DNA from: an uncultured Hydrogenophaga sp.
GTDB lineage: Bacteria > Pseudomonadota > Gammaproteobacteria > Burkholderiales > Burkholderiaceae_C
Direction of reading: 5' to 3'
Assembly: GCF_958439165.1 (NCBI RefSeq)
Contig: NZ_OY288130.1
Span: 37,302-101,301 of the forward strand
DNA: 64,000 nt
Below, one piece after another: positions 52,176-62,559 of this stretch. The notes below the pieces were generated by a model that saw nothing but the letters and a program-made list of their open reading frames with translations, was not told where the DNA came from and did no database searches. The position numbers and the translations under genes were made by a program. The number at the start of each line of letters is the position of its first letter. Positions within the stretch are counted from its first letter, which is position 1.

Positions 52176-53681
52176 TTGCTCTCCGAATTCCTGCTCAGTG
52201 AAATGACCCGCCTGGGCACCCAGGACGCCCTGCCCCTGCACCGCCAGCTCTACGAGGCGCTCCGGCGTGCCATGCTGGACGGCAAGCTGGGCGCCGGCGA
52301 ACGCCTGCCCTCCAGCCGCGACCTGGCCCAGGACCTCGGCCTGTCGCGCAACACCGTGGTGGCGGCCATCAACCAGCTCAGCGTGGAGGGCTATCTGGCC
52401 AGCCGGGTGGGCAGCGGCACCTATGTGAACGACAACGTGCCACGGGCCACGCCGGGCCGCGGCACCGCCGGTGGGCCGCTGCGGGCCGCGCCCCAGCAGG
52501 CCGGCCGGCTGTCGAAACGGGGGGAAAGCCTGGCCCACCGCTTCAGCGCAGCCGACCTGGAAGTGCAGCCCTTCACACCCGGCATCGCCGACTTCAGCGC
52601 CTTCCCGCTGCCGCTGTGGCAGCGGCTGCAGAACAAGCACTGGCGCATGACCTACCCGGACATGCTGGACTACAACACCTCGGGCGGCTACGCGCCGCTG
52701 CGCCGGGCCATTGCCGACTACCTGCGGGTGTTCCGCAGCGTGCATCTCGACGCCGACCAGGTGATCGTCACCACCGGCACCCAGCAGTCGCTGGAGCTCT
52801 GTGCCCGGCTGCTGGCCGACCATGGCGACACGGTCTGGGTCGAGGACCCGGCCTACTGGGGCGCCATGAAGGCCTTCATGGCCACTGGCCTGCAGGTGCA
52901 TCCGGTGCCGGTCGACCGGCAGGGCATCGCACCCGGCCCGCAGGACGACGCCACCCCGCCACGCCTGATCTACGTGACGCCCTCGCACCAGTACCCGACC
53001 GGCGCCGTCATGTCGCTGCCGCGGCGCCACCAGCTGCTGGCCACCGCCACCGCGCACGAGGCCTGGGTGCTGGAAGACGACTACGACAGCGAATACCGCT
53101 TCAGCGGCCCGCCGGTCTCCAGTCTGGAAGGCCTGGACACCACCGGGCGGGTGCTCTACATGGGCACCTTCTCGAAGGTGCTCTACCCGGGCATCAAGCT
53201 GGGCTACCTGGTGGTGCCCAAGGCCCTGACCGAGGCCTTCCGCCGCGCCCACTACGACCTCAACCGGCCGGGCCAGATGCCGGTGCAGGCGGCACTGGCG
53301 GAATTCATCGAGATGGGGCACTTCGCCAGCGCCCTGCGCCGCGCGCGCCAGAGCTATGCCGAACGTCGCCAGCTGCTGCTGGACGCCCTGCGTCCGGTGC
53401 TGCGGGAGGATGCCGAAGGCCCGCGCATCACCGGCGCCGAACAGGGCCTGCACCTGTGCCTGCGCCTGCCCGGCTCGGTGGACGACGTGGCACTGACCCA
53501 GCGCATCGCGCAGCAGGGCCTCACCGTGCGGCCGCTGTCGGCCTACTGCCTGCGCCGCACCGACCTGCGTGGCCTGGTCATCGGGTATGGCTATGCGCCG
53601 CTGGACGAGATCGCCCGTTGCGGCCCCCTGCTGGCCGCCGCGGTGGCCCGGGTGCTGGAGAGCCGTCCGATCCCTGCCTGA
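52176..53681 (+). CDS. MocR-family regulator (GntR helix-turn-helix plus aminotransferase-like domain)
   Basis: This protein of about 501 residues has an N-terminal winged helix of the GntR type (SSRDLAQDLGLSRNTVVAAI near residues 46-65) fused to a fold-type-I aminotransferase domain. The PLP lysine is Lys334 in YMGTFSKVLYPGIKLGY. MocR proteins sense an amine or amino acid through PLP. It sits between puuD (divergent) and puuB (convergent), so it should control polyamine use. The start is uncertain: TTG 52176 matches the family opening LSEFLL, while ATG 52203 is the first ATG. Confidence 0.9.
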   Translation: MLSEFLLSEMTRLGTQDALPLHRQLYEALRRAMLDGKLGAGERLPSSRDLAQDLGLSRNTVVAAINQLSVEGYLASRVGSGTYVNDNVPRATPGRGTAGGPLRAAPQQAGRLSKRGESLAHRFSAADLEVQPFTPGIADFSAFPLPLWQRLQNKHWRMTYPDMLDYNTSGGYAPLRRAIADYLRVFRSVHLDADQVIVTTGTQQSLELCARLLADHGDTVWVEDPAYWGAMKAFMATGLQVHPVPVDRQGIAPGPQDDATPPRLIYVTPSHQYPTGAVMSLPRRHQLLATATAHEAWVLEDDYDSEYRFSGPPVSSLEGLDTTGRVLYMGTFSKVLYPGIKLGYLVVPKALTEAFRRAHYDLNRPGQMPVQAALAEFIEMGHFASALRRARQSYAERRQLLLDALRPVLREDAEGPRITGAEQGLHLCLRLPGSVDDVALTQRIAQQGLTVRPLSAYCLRRTDLRGLVIGYGYAPLDEIARCGPLLAAAVARVLESRPIPA

Positions 53682-53700
53682 GCCGGGCGCCGGGAAGCGG

Positions 53701-55011
53701 TCAGATCACATCCTTGAGCCGGTGCCAGAGCATGCCCAGCGCCAGGCTGGGGGTGCGCAGCAGCGGCCCGCCGGGGAAGCGGTGGTGCTGGAGCCGGGCA
53801 AACACATCGAAACGCCCGGCCTGCCCGGCCACCGCCTCGGCCACCAGCTGGCCGGCCAGACCGGTAAGTGCCACGCCGTGGCCGCTGAAGCCCTGCAGGT
53901 AGTACAGGTTGTCGCCCAGGCGGCCGAAGTCGGGCGCCCGGTTCATGCTGATGTCCACGAAGCCGCCCCAGCAGAAGTCCACCGGCACCGCGCGCAGCGC
54001 CGGGAAGATGCGCACCATGCGCTCGCGCATCAGGCCCTGCAGGTTGCGCGGCGTCATGGTGGTGTAGCTCACCCGGCCGCCGAACAGCATGCGGTGATCG
54101 GCGCTGAACCGGAAATAGTCCAGCACGAAGTTGTTGTCGCACACGGCCGCCTGACCCGGGATGAGCTGCGCGGCCAGCCCCGGGTCCACCGGCGCGGTGC
54201 CGATGATGTAGGTGCCCACCGGCATGATGCGCGGGGCGATCTCGGGTGCCACCGCCGGGCCGTGTTCGGGCAGCATGCAGTTGCCCGCCAGCACGCCGAA
54301 CCGGGCGGTCACCGCGCCTTGTGGCGTGAGCGCCTGCAGCGAGGGGCCGCGCTTGAGCGACGTCACCGGTGAGCCCTCGAAGATCTGCACGCCGGCCGCC
54401 CGGGCGGCGTCGGCCAGGCCCAGGGCGTACTTGAGCGGGTGCAGGTGACCGCTGCGCTGCTCGCGGAAGGCGGCCACATAGTGCCGGGTGCCGATGAGCC
54501 GGCCCACCTCGTCGCCTTCGGCCCAGTCCACGGCAATGCCGCGCGCCTGCAGGCCATCGGCCTCCTCGCGCAGGTCGCGGGCCTTGCGCGGCGCGTCGGC
54601 CACATACAGGTAGCCATGGCGCCGGTCGCAGTCGATGCGGTGCTCGGCAATGCGGCGGTCGATCAGGTCGATCGCCTCCAGCGACATGTCCCAGGCCCGC
54701 TGCGCATCGGCCGCACCCAGCTGCTCCTCGAACGGGCCCTGGCCACTGGCATAACCCACGATGGCCTGCCCGCCGTTGCGCCCGCTGGCGCCGCTGCCCA
54801 CCCGATCGGCCTCCAGCACCACGACGCTCAGGCCGCGCTGCGCCAGCTCCAGCGCAGCGCTCAGGCCGGCAAAGCCGCCACCCACCACCAGCACGTCGGC
54901 CTGCAGCGAGCCAGTCAAGGGCGGCGCCTGCGGCGTCCGCTGAACGCTGGCCTCGTAGTAACTGGCCTGGTTGAGCTGGGTGTCCGAACCGATCAGGGAG
55001 GCGCGCCACAT
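53701..55011 (-). CDS. puuB: Gamma-glutamylputrescine oxidase
   Basis: This 436-residue FAD oxidase of the DAO family has ADVLVVGGGFAGLSAALELA at residues 38-58 for FAD, then SGRNGGQAIVGYASGQGPFE, which is the PuuB/OrdL signature. The C-terminal FAD contact is YYLQGFSGHGVALTGLAGQL. It oxidises gamma-glutamylputrescine to the aldehyde, releasing ammonia and peroxide. It follows speB by 11 bp. It is convergent with the MocR gene (19-bp gap). The start at 55011 has AAAGGAA upstream. Confidence 0.93.
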   Translation of the reverse strand: MWRASLIGSDTQLNQASYYEASVQRTPQAPPLTGSLQADVLVVGGGFAGLSAALELAQRGLSVVVLEADRVGSGASGRNGGQAIVGYASGQGPFEEQLGAADAQRAWDMSLEAIDLIDRRIAEHRIDCDRRHGYLYVADAPRKARDLREEADGLQARGIAVDWAEGDEVGRLIGTRHYVAAFREQRSGHLHPLKYALGLADAARAAGVQIFEGSPVTSLKRGPSLQALTPQGAVTARFGVLAGNCMLPEHGPAVAPEIAPRIMPVGTYIIGTAPVDPGLAAQLIPGQAAVCDNNFVLDYFRFSADHRMLFGGRVSYTTMTPRNLQGLMRERMVRIFPALRAVPVDFCWGGFVDISMNRAPDFGRLGDNLYYLQGFSGHGVALTGLAGQLVAEAVAGQAGRFDVFARLQHHRFPGGPLLRTPSLALGMLWHRLKDVI

Positions 55012-55022
55012 GGCCGTTCCTT

Positions 55023-55952
55023 TCAGGGCGCGGTGCGCCGGGCCACCTGACCGGCCAGGTAGGTCCAGACCAGGGTCGCCGCCGCATTGCTGGTGAGTTC
55101 GGCATGGTCGTAAGCCGGGGCCACTTCCACGCAGTCCATGCCGATCCAGTTCAGGTCGGCCAGCTCTTCGACAAAGGTCAGCACCTGCGAGCTGCTCAGA
55201 CCACCCGGCTCGGGCGTTCCGGTGCCGGGTGCAAACGCCGGGTCAAGCACGTCGATATCCAGGGTCAGGTACACCGGCCGCTGGCCGATGCGCTGGCGGA
55301 TGGCCTGCAGCACCGGCGCCAGCCCGGCGCCGTCCAGACCCCGCAAGGCCCGGGCGGTGAAGATCTGTCCACCCTGGTCGGCCACGTACTCACGCGCGGC
55401 CCGTTCGCCGCTGGAGCGGATGCCCACCTGCACCGTGTGGGCCGGGCTCACCAGCCCCTCCTGCAGGGCCTCGTAGGTCCAGGTGCCATGGCCGGACGGC
55501 TCACCGAAATGGTCGGTCCAGGTGTCGCAATGGGCATCGAAATGCAGCAGGGCCAGCGGCTCGCCGCCGTGCCGTGCCTTGGCCGCCCGCAGCAGCGACA
55601 GCGTCACCGAATGGTCACCGCCCAGGAACACGCAATGGTGCCGCGCCATCAGTTCGGCGGCCTGGCGCTCGATGTGCTGCCGCACCTCCGGCAGGGGCGA
55701 CGCGTTGGGCAGGCGCATGTCAAGGGCATCGCCCAGGTGGGCCAGCGGCGACACGTCGAACACCGGGTGGATGGCGTCGCACAGCATCAGGCTGGCGGTG
55801 CGGATGGCCTGCGGACCGAAGCGGGCGCCGGGCCGATTGGTCACCACCCCGTCATACGGCACGCCGCAGATCGCAAAGGGCTGGTCGGCCAGCGGCGCGC
55901 AGGCCATGAAACGCTGGGTGCTGCTGGCGTAGGCGAACTGTCCGATGGCCAT
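55023..55952 (-). CDS. speB: Agmatinase-family ureohydrolase
   Basis: This 309-residue manganese enzyme has all ligand blocks of the arginase/agmatinase family: GGDHSVTLSLL near residue 115, HFDAHCDTW near 142 and TLDIDVLDPAFAPGTGTPEP near 230. The last is the agmatinase rather than arginase pattern. It hydrolyses agmatine to putrescine and urea, or a related guanidino substrate. Being the first gene with puuB in a unit preceded by an inverted repeat, it feeds putrescine into the Puu route. Confidence 0.88.
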   Translation of the reverse strand: MAIGQFAYASSTQRFMACAPLADQPFAICGVPYDGVVTNRPGARFGPQAIRTASLMLCDAIHPVFDVSPLAHLGDALDMRLPNASPLPEVRQHIERQAAELMARHHCVFLGGDHSVTLSLLRAAKARHGGEPLALLHFDAHCDTWTDHFGEPSGHGTWTYEALQEGLVSPAHTVQVGIRSSGERAAREYVADQGGQIFTARALRGLDGAGLAPVLQAIRQRIGQRPVYLTLDIDVLDPAFAPGTGTPEPGGLSSSQVLTFVEELADLNWIGMDCVEVAPAYDHAELTSNAAATLVWTYLAGQVARRTAP

Positions 55953-55989
55953 GGTGGGTAAGCGTGGGAGCTGGTAGACGGGTGGAGGG

Positions 55990-56036
55990 ATTGGACCCGC
56001 AAGATACCCCCGGACCCCGGTCCCGGCAGGTCCAAT
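55990..56036. promoter_or_regulatory. Inverted repeat upstream of speB-puuB, candidate MocR site
   Basis: ATTGGACC (55990-55997) and GGTCCAAT (56029-56036) are a perfect 8-bp inverted repeat 31 bp apart, 38-84 bp upstream of the speB start. ATTGGATC in the puuD/mocR promoter is nearly the same word. It could also form part of a hairpin ending the asmA transcript, which stops at 56060 and runs the same way. Confidence 0.5.
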
Positions 56037-56059
56037 TTCCCCGAACCGTGCAGGCCAGT

Positions 56060-57463
56060 TCAGCGGTTGGGCGCTGGGCGCGGCTTGTCCTGCCCGCCGC
56101 CGAAGAGGCCCTTGATGCTCTCGCCCAGGCGGTCACCCAGGTTGGCACCGGCGCTGGTGCCCACGCCGGGCATGAGGGCGGTGCCGATGGCCGCACCCAG
56201 CAGGGCCGAACGGGTGAGCGTGACCGAAGGGTCGTCCAGCGTGCCGCCCACGGCCAGCGGCACCCCCAGGGTGCCGGCACCGGCGCCGCGCGTCATGTCC
56301 ACCCGCACCCGCCCCGACAAGGCACGGGCCGGCGAGATGGCCACATCGCCGGTCGCCGCCAGCACGCCCGACGTGGCCACCAGGTTCTGCAGCTCGATGG
56401 CCGCACCCCGGGTGTTGACCTGGCCTGCCAGCGTGTCGAGCGAGGTCTCGCCGCCGCGCGACAGCCCGACGGTGGTGACGGCTCGGGCCAGGTCGATGCC
56501 ATGCAGCACGGCGCCGTCGATCTGGAACCGGGTCTGGGTCCGCAGGGATCGCAGCAGCGCATCGGTACCGGCCGCGGGGTCGACGCGGGCCGACAGCTCG
56601 GTGCTGGCCTGCAGCCTGCCGGTGAGCGTCCTGCCCGGTGCCGTGAGCGACGACACCTCCACCTGCCGGGTGACCAGCTCGCCCTGCACCAGCCACACCG
56701 GCAACGGCGCGGGTCGTTTCCGGTCGGCCGGGCGTTCGGCCTGCCTGCTCCAGCGCAGCGGGCCATCGACCGTGCCGCCACCGATGCGCGCCGACAGCTG
56801 CCAGGCCGCGACCGGGACCGCAGACTCGGCCGACGAAGACGCTTCGGGTGCCTGCCGCTCCAGCTGCAGCGATGCCTGTCGGTACGCACCTTCGAGCACC
56901 CTCACACCGGCCCGCTGTGGCCAGCCGTCGGTTGCCAGCCGCAGATCGGCATCCACCGTGTGCCGCACGCCGGCCAGGCTGATCCACCTCAGCCGCCTGA
57001 GCAACACCTCACGCGGCAGCAGGGCGACATCGGGCAGGGCATCGGGCCGGGACTCGCCTGTTGAGGCTGATGCATCCGGTGCGATCGCAGCCGACAGCGC
57101 CAGCAAGGCACCCTGCGGCAGCACGGCGTCATCCACATGCAGGATCGCGAGCCGGAACCGGCCGCCCAGCAGGGCGGCATAGTCGGGCTGCAGGGCCACA
57201 CGCCCCACCGTGACGGGTTCCAGGCGCGTCCGGACGGCCTTCTCCGGCGGCTGGACGACCAGGGCGCTGATGCCCAGTGCCGGCCACGGCCGGAAGTCCA
57301 GGCTGATGCGCTCCATCTGCACCGGTGCGCCCAGGGCACCGCTGGCCAGCACCTGCACCCGCTGCCGGAAATCGTCCGAACCCAGCCACTGCGACAGCAC
57401 CACCAGGCCAGTGCCACCCAGCACCAGCACCCCACCCAGACCGATCAGCCAAGCCTTGCGCAT
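56060..57463 (-). CDS. AsmA-family membrane-anchored protein
   Basis: This 467-residue protein has one N-terminal membrane helix (WLIGLGGVLVLGGTGLVVL) and a long beta-rich periplasmic part. ISLDFRPWPALGISALVVQ is the AsmA N-terminal pattern, and FQIDGAVLHGIDLARAV near residue 320 the AsmA C-terminal domain. Such proteins bridge the envelope and affect lipid or outer-membrane assembly. It lacks the repeated length of TamB or YhdP. It follows the MFS gene by 15 bp. Confidence 0.86.
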   Translation of the reverse strand: MRKAWLIGLGGVLVLGGTGLVVLSQWLGSDDFRQRVQVLASGALGAPVQMERISLDFRPWPALGISALVVQPPEKAVRTRLEPVTVGRVALQPDYAALLGGRFRLAILHVDDAVLPQGALLALSAAIAPDASASTGESRPDALPDVALLPREVLLRRLRWISLAGVRHTVDADLRLATDGWPQRAGVRVLEGAYRQASLQLERQAPEASSSAESAVPVAAWQLSARIGGGTVDGPLRWSRQAERPADRKRPAPLPVWLVQGELVTRQVEVSSLTAPGRTLTGRLQASTELSARVDPAAGTDALLRSLRTQTRFQIDGAVLHGIDLARAVTTVGLSRGGETSLDTLAGQVNTRGAAIELQNLVATSGVLAATGDVAISPARALSGRVRVDMTRGAGAGTLGVPLAVGGTLDDPSVTLTRSALLGAAIGTALMPGVGTSAGANLGDRLGESIKGLFGGGQDKPRPAPNR

Positions 57464-57478
57464 GTCGCTGCCATCCCT

Positions 57479-58684
57479 TCACCAGGCCCGTTGCCGCAGG
57501 GCCAGTGCCGAACCGAACCACAACACGATTGCCGACACGCCCAGACCCAGGGCCAGTCCGCCAGGGCTGTCGGCGATCAGCCCGACCACGGTCGGCCCGA
57601 CGATCTGACCGGCCGCGAACACCGTGGTGAACGCACTGATGCCTGCTGCCCACTGGGCCGGCGGCAGGTTGTGCCGCACCAGCGCAGTGGTCGACGCCAC
57701 CACCGACAGGAACACGCCGCCGAACAGCAATCCCGAGACGATGGCCAGCGGGACCGAACTGGTGAGGGCCGGCAGCACGCAGGCCAGCCCCAGCAGGGCA
57801 TTCAGACGGGCCAGCGGCTGACCGTCGCGGTGCCGGTCCAGCAGGCCGGCCCACAGACGCGAGGACGCCATCACTGCCACGCCAAGCAGGGCGTAGAACA
57901 CGGTGATGGTCAGCGGCGAGCGGCCCTGTTCCTTCAGCAGGGCGATGACGAAGGTCATGTAGCCGATGTAGCCGATGCCGAAACAGCCGTAGCCCAGCAG
58001 GGCGGGACGGAACTCGGTCCAGCGGAACACCCGGGGCATGGCAGCACCCTCGGCGGGCGGTGGCGGCGGTGCATGCTGCCCGAGCACGCGGGCCGGCCAT
58101 GCAAGGCCGAGGGTGGCCAGCAGACACAGCAGGGCCAGCATCCACCAGGCCCAGGCCCAGCCGTGCGGCACGGCAGCGGCGGCCTGCAGCACCGGCGGCA
58201 CCAGCAAGGCCGAAGCCACGATGCCCAGGCCGGTGCCGCCGTAATACAGGCCCAGCAACAGGCCGCTTTGGCGCGGATCGCGGGCGCCCAGCCGGGCCGC
58301 CAGCAGACCGCCGGTGATGAACACGAAGGCACTGGCCACACCCGCCAGCAGCCGCTGCAGCAACAACGGCCACGCCTCGACAAAGAAACCGCTGGCCAGC
58401 ATGAAGAGGGTGGCCAGTGCCGAACCGAGCAGCATGAGGCGGGCCGGGCTGATGCGCCGCAACAGCCACGGTGTGGCCAGTGCGCCCAGCAGGTAGCCCA
58501 GGGCGTTGGCCGTGTTCATGCCGCCGGCCAGCGTGAAGCTCCAGCCCAGGTCGTCGCGCATCGGCGGCAGCAGCAGGCCGTAGGCAAAGCGCGTGATGCC
58601 CAGCGACACCGCAGCACCCAGCGAGAGGGCCATGGCCAATGCCAGCAGCGGCTCGCCCCGGTCGGATGTCGTCGTTGGTTCCAT
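57479..58684 (-). CDS. MFS transporter, YbfB/YjiJ family
   Basis: This 401-residue inner-membrane carrier has about 12 helices. The N-terminal LGITRFAYGLLLPPMRDDLG is diagnostic of the YbfB/YjiJ group. The start at 58684 (MEPTTTSDRG) is chosen over upstream in-frame residues that have no match. It is divergent from a class III aminotransferase gene and leads into asmA. Substrate unknown. Confidence 0.88.
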   Translation of the reverse strand: MEPTTTSDRGEPLLALAMALSLGAAVSLGITRFAYGLLLPPMRDDLGWSFTLAGGMNTANALGYLLGALATPWLLRRISPARLMLLGSALATLFMLASGFFVEAWPLLLQRLLAGVASAFVFITGGLLAARLGARDPRQSGLLLGLYYGGTGLGIVASALLVPPVLQAAAAVPHGWAWAWWMLALLCLLATLGLAWPARVLGQHAPPPPPAEGAAMPRVFRWTEFRPALLGYGCFGIGYIGYMTFVIALLKEQGRSPLTITVFYALLGVAVMASSRLWAGLLDRHRDGQPLARLNALLGLACVLPALTSSVPLAIVSGLLFGGVFLSVVASTTALVRHNLPPAQWAAGISAFTTVFAAGQIVGPTVVGLIADSPGGLALGLGVSAIVLWFGSALALRQRAW

Positions 58685-58788
58685 CACGGGCCATTGTCGC
58701 CCGCTGCGGTGCCAATTCAAGGCCGGACGAACCGACCAGTGCGTCCGAGCTGCCATGGTGGTGACTTGCCCGGCTTACAGTCATTCCC

Positions 58789-60129
58789 ATGGTCGACATT
58801 CACACATTGCGCGACAAGGAACGCCAGCGCTTCACCCGGACCCATCCCGCCTCCATGGCACAGGCCGATGCAGCACGCCGGCACTACCTGTTCGGTGTGC
58901 CGCTCCACTGGATGCGCGACTGGCCCAGCCCGGCGACGCTGGCCGTCGAGCATGCGCAAGGCGCCACCCTCACCTGCGCCGACGGTCATCGCTACACCGA
59001 CTTCTGCCTCGGCGACACCGGTGCCATGTTCGGCCACAGCCCACCAGTGCTCGCACGCGCGCTGGCGGAACAGGCCACCCAGGGGCTGACCTGCATGCTG
59101 CCCTCCACCCGCTCGGTCGCTGTGGGCGAGGGACTGCAACGGGTGTTCGGACTGCCGCAATGGCAGATGGCGCTCAGCGCCAGCGACGCCAACCGGTTTG
59201 CCCTCCGCTGGGCCCGTGGCGTGACCCGCCGCCCCATGCTGCTGGTGTTCGACGGCTGCTACCACGGCGCCGTGGACGACACGCTGGTCGACATGGACCC
59301 CGCCAGCGGCCGCACCCTGCCCCGTGCCTCGGTGCTCGGCCAGGTGCACAACCACGACCGTTTCACGCGGGTCGTGCCCTTCAATGACCTGTCGGCGCTG
59401 GAAGCGGCACTGGCCCAGGGCGATGTGGCAGCCCTGCTGGCCGAGCCTGCCCTGACCAACTTCGGCCTGGTGCCGCCGGCCGAAGGCTTCTGGCCGGCAG
59501 CGCGCGAGCTGTGCCGCCGGCATGGGGTGCTCTTCATCATGGATGAGACCCATACCGTGTCCACCGCCCTGGGTGGGTATGCACGCGAACACCGGCTCGA
59601 CCCGGACCTGCTGGTGGTCGGCAAGGCCGTGGCCGGTGGCCTGCCCTGTGCCGTGTACGGCTTCACCGCCGACCTGGCCCGCCGCATGACCCAGGCCAAG
59701 GAGGCAGCGCCCGACGGGCACAGCGGCATCGGCACCACGCTGGCCGGCAACGCACTCACGCTGGCTGCTCTGGATGCCGCCCTGACCCACCTGCACACCG
59801 AGGCCAACTACCGCCACATGCTGTCGGTCGCCGAACAGCTGGAACAGGGTCTGGTGGAACGCATCCACCGGGCCGGACAGCCCTGGACCGTCACCCGCCT
59901 GGGTGCCCGCATGGAGCTGCAGTTCATGGATCACACCCCGCGCGATGCGCAGGATGTGCGCGACCATGCCCGGTCCGACCTGGAAGCCTTCACCCACCTG
60001 TTCATGCTCAACCGGGGCGTGCTGCTGACGCCCTTCCACAGCATGATGCTGGTCTCGCCGGCCACCACTGCTGCCCATGTCCAGCAGTTGCTGGGTGTGT
60101 TCGACGAGCTGCTGGCCGCGCTGGCCTGA
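58789..60129 (+). CDS. Class III aminotransferase, glutamate-1-semialdehyde-mutase-like
   Basis: This 446-residue PLP enzyme has DGCYHGAVDDTLVDM near residue 160, FIMDETHTVSTALGGYA near 245 and the PLP lysine in VVGKAVAGGLPCAVYGF near 280. Overall it is closer to the HemL-like group of class III enzymes than to GabT. Where HemL carries GTEA it has ALSASDANRFALRWAR, so it is not a standard HemL. The amine substrate is unknown. It is divergent from the MFS gene and its stop is directly next to the copA stop (no gap). Confidence 0.84.
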   Translation: MVDIHTLRDKERQRFTRTHPASMAQADAARRHYLFGVPLHWMRDWPSPATLAVEHAQGATLTCADGHRYTDFCLGDTGAMFGHSPPVLARALAEQATQGLTCMLPSTRSVAVGEGLQRVFGLPQWQMALSASDANRFALRWARGVTRRPMLLVFDGCYHGAVDDTLVDMDPASGRTLPRASVLGQVHNHDRFTRVVPFNDLSALEAALAQGDVAALLAEPALTNFGLVPPAEGFWPAARELCRRHGVLFIMDETHTVSTALGGYAREHRLDPDLLVVGKAVAGGLPCAVYGFTADLARRMTQAKEAAPDGHSGIGTTLAGNALTLAALDAALTHLHTEANYRHMLSVAEQLEQGLVERIHRAGQPWTVTRLGARMELQFMDHTPRDAQDVRDHARSDLEAFTHLFMLNRGVLLTPFHSMMLVSPATTAAHVQQLLGVFDELLAALA

Positions 60130-62466
60130 TCAGTCGCGACGCAGCGCCTCCGGCGGTTTCCAGCGCTTGAGCAGCAATGCGTTGGACAACACGCTGACCG
60201 AGCTGAGTGCCATGGCCGCGCCGGCCACCACCGGGCTGAGGTAGCCCAGGGCCGCCAGCGGAATGCCGGCCACGTTGTAGGCGAAGGCCCAGAACAGGTT
60301 CTGCCGGATCTTGGCCACGGTGCGACGCGAAATGTCCAGCGCGGCGCCCACCAGCAACGGGTCGCCCCGCATCAGCGTGATGCCGGCGGCATGCATCGCC
60401 ACATCCGAACCGGCACCATCGCCATGGCCCATGGCCATGCCCACATCGGCCGCCGCCAGGGCGGGCGCATCGTTCACGCCATCACCCACCATCGCCACCA
60501 CGTGGGGATGTCCGCCACGGGAAGATTCGCGCAGACGCCGCACGATGGCCGCCTTGTCGCCCGGCAGCACCTCGGCCAGCACCTCGCCGGCATCCGGATT
60601 CAGACCCAGACGACGGGCCATGCCTTCGGCTGCACCCCGGTTGTCCCCGGACACCATGAACAACCGCATGCCCCGTTCACGCAGCTCGGCCAGGGCCTGC
60701 GCCGATCCCGCCTTGGGTTCGTCACCGAAAGCCAGCACCGCCAGCACGCTCCAGCCGCTGAGCGAACGGCTGGCCAGCACCGACACCGAATGGCCCTGCG
60801 CCTGGGCCTGTGCAGCCAGATCGGCCATCGGACCCAGCTCGACGGCCAGCTCCTCCATCCAGCGCAGGCTGCCCAGCACCAGATCGGCCCCTTGCACACG
60901 GCCTTGCGAACCGCGTCCGGTCACCGACTGCACGGCCTGTACATCGTCCGGCTGCCAGGTCAGACCCTGCTCGCGCGCCGCGCTCACCACCGCCTGGGCC
61001 AGCGGGTGGGTGCTCTGCTCCTGCAGGGAGGCGGCCGTGCGCAGGACCGACAGCTCGTCGACGCCGGCACGGGCTTCGATGAACTGCAGCCTCGGTCTGC
61101 CCTGGGTCAGGGTGCCGGTCTTGTCGAAAGCCACGGTGTCGACCCGATGGGCCAGCTCCAGCGCCTGCACATCCTTGATGAGGATGCCATGGCGAGCTGC
61201 CACGCCGGTGCCGGCCATGATCGCCGCCGGCGTCGCCAGCCCCAGGGCACAGGGGCAGGCGATCACCAGCACCGCCACCGCATGCAGCAGGGCCTCCTCC
61301 ACCGGCGCACCCACCCACCACCAGCCGGCCAGCGCGGCCAGCGCGATCAGCACCACCACCGGAACGAAGACCGCTGCCACCCGATCCACCAGGCGCTGCA
61401 CCGGCGCCTTGCCGGCCTGTGCATCCTGTACCAGACCGATGATGCGGGACAACACGCTCTGAGCACCCACAGCCCGTACCCGCACCTCGACCGCACCGTC
61501 GCCGTTCAAGGAGCCGCCGGTCACACCGTCGCCCGGCGCCTTGTTCACCGGCAAGGCTTCGCCGGTCAGCATGGATTCATCGGCCTGGGTCTCGCCCGTG
61601 ACCACGGTGCCGTCGGCCGGGAACCGCTCGCCCGGAAGCACCCGGATCATGTCGCCGGCCAGCAGTTCATCGACCGGCACATCGCTGATGCTGTCGCGCT
61701 TCACACCATCGGGCATGAGGTGGGCCAGCTCCGGACGCAAGGCGTGCAGCGCGCGGATGGCCTCGGTGGTCTGCCGCCGGGCGCGGGCCTCCAGCCACTT
61801 GCCCAGCAGCACCAGCGTGATGACCACGGCCGACCCCTCGTAGTAGAGGTGCACCACCGCGCCGGCCTCGGCACGCCACCACAACCAGGTGGACAAGGCC
61901 CAGCCCGCCGTGGTCCCGATGGCCACCAGCAGTTCCATGTTGCCGCTGCCGGCTTTCAGCGCATGCCAGCCGGCACGGTAGAAGCGTGCACCCAGAACGA
62001 ACTGGACCGGGGTGGCGAGCAGGAACTGGGCCCAGGCCGGCAACATCCAGTGCTGCCCGACCAGGTCGCCCACCATCGGCAGCACCAGTGGCAACGACAG
62101 CAAGGCACCCACCAGCACCGGCCAGGCGTCCTGGGGCAGACCCAGCCAGCCAGCAGGGGGCGCATCGTCCATGGCCTGCGGGCGGCGCGGCTCATAACCG
62201 GCATCGCGCACGGCGCGGCTCAGTCGGGCCAGGGCTTCGGTCCGCTCCAGGCCCTGGACCGTCACCCGGGCCGATTCCGTGGCCAGGTTGACCGATGCTG
62301 CACTCACACCAGGCAACCGGTTCAGGGCTTTCTCCACCCGGGTCACACACGACGCGCAGGTCATGCCGCCTATGCCGATGTCCACCGAACAGGCTTCCGG
62401 GGCCACGTACGTATGGGCAACAGGGGAGGGCTCGGCTGGGGTCGGGGTCTCGGACGGAGCGTTCAT
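60130..62466 (-). CDS. copA: Copper-exporting P1B-type ATPase
   Basis: This 778-residue inner-membrane pump removes Cu(I) from the cytosol. One N-terminal metal domain carries GMTCASC (Cys37, Cys40); the transmembrane CPC motif is [16 protein letters not shown]. The phosphorylation loop DKTGTLTQG, the TGE motif ([15 protein letters not shown]), the P1B STHPLAQ and the hinge [10 protein letters not shown] are all intact. The start at 62466 is the ATG of [12 protein letters not shown]. It is divergent from the copZ gene, suggesting a shared copper-controlled promoter, though I could not identify a convincing CueR box. Confidence 0.94.
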   Translation of the reverse strand: MNAPSETPTPAEPSPVAHTYVAPEACSVDIGIGGMTCASCVTRVEKALNRLPGVSAASVNLATESARVTVQGLERTEALARLSRAVRDAGYEPRRPQAMDDAPPAGWLGLPQDAWPVLVGALLSLPLVLPMVGDLVGQHWMLPAWAQFLLATPVQFVLGARFYRAGWHALKAGSGNMELLVAIGTTAGWALSTWLWWRAEAGAVVHLYYEGSAVVITLVLLGKWLEARARRQTTEAIRALHALRPELAHLMPDGVKRDSISDVPVDELLAGDMIRVLPGERFPADGTVVTGETQADESMLTGEALPVNKAPGDGVTGGSLNGDGAVEVRVRAVGAQSVLSRIIGLVQDAQAGKAPVQRLVDRVAAVFVPVVVLIALAALAGWWWVGAPVEEALLHAVAVLVIACPCALGLATPAAIMAGTGVAARHGILIKDVQALELAHRVDTVAFDKTGTLTQGRPRLQFIEARAGVDELSVLRTAASLQEQSTHPLAQAVVSAAREQGLTWQPDDVQAVQSVTGRGSQGRVQGADLVLGSLRWMEELAVELGPMADLAAQAQAQGHSVSVLASRSLSGWSVLAVLAFGDEPKAGSAQALAELRERGMRLFMVSGDNRGAAEGMARRLGLNPDAGEVLAEVLPGDKAAIVRRLRESSRGGHPHVVAMVGDGVNDAPALAAADVGMAMGHGDGAGSDVAMHAAGITLMRGDPLLVGAALDISRRTVAKIRQNLFWAFAYNVAGIPLAALGYLSPVVAGAAMALSSVSVLSNALLLKRWKPPEALRRD

Positions 62467-62559
62467 CGCACCAGCATAAGCCGCTGAAGGGCGCTGCGCT
62501 TGAGAATGCAGCCCTCCGCCCCCAACTGTTCCGATCCCCACCATTCTCAGGAGCACGAC

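Noticed and set aside
62467..62559. CueR-type operator between copA and copZ
   Set aside because: I looked for the long-spaced -35/-10 promoter with a CCTTCC-type dyad and found nothing convincing on either strand.
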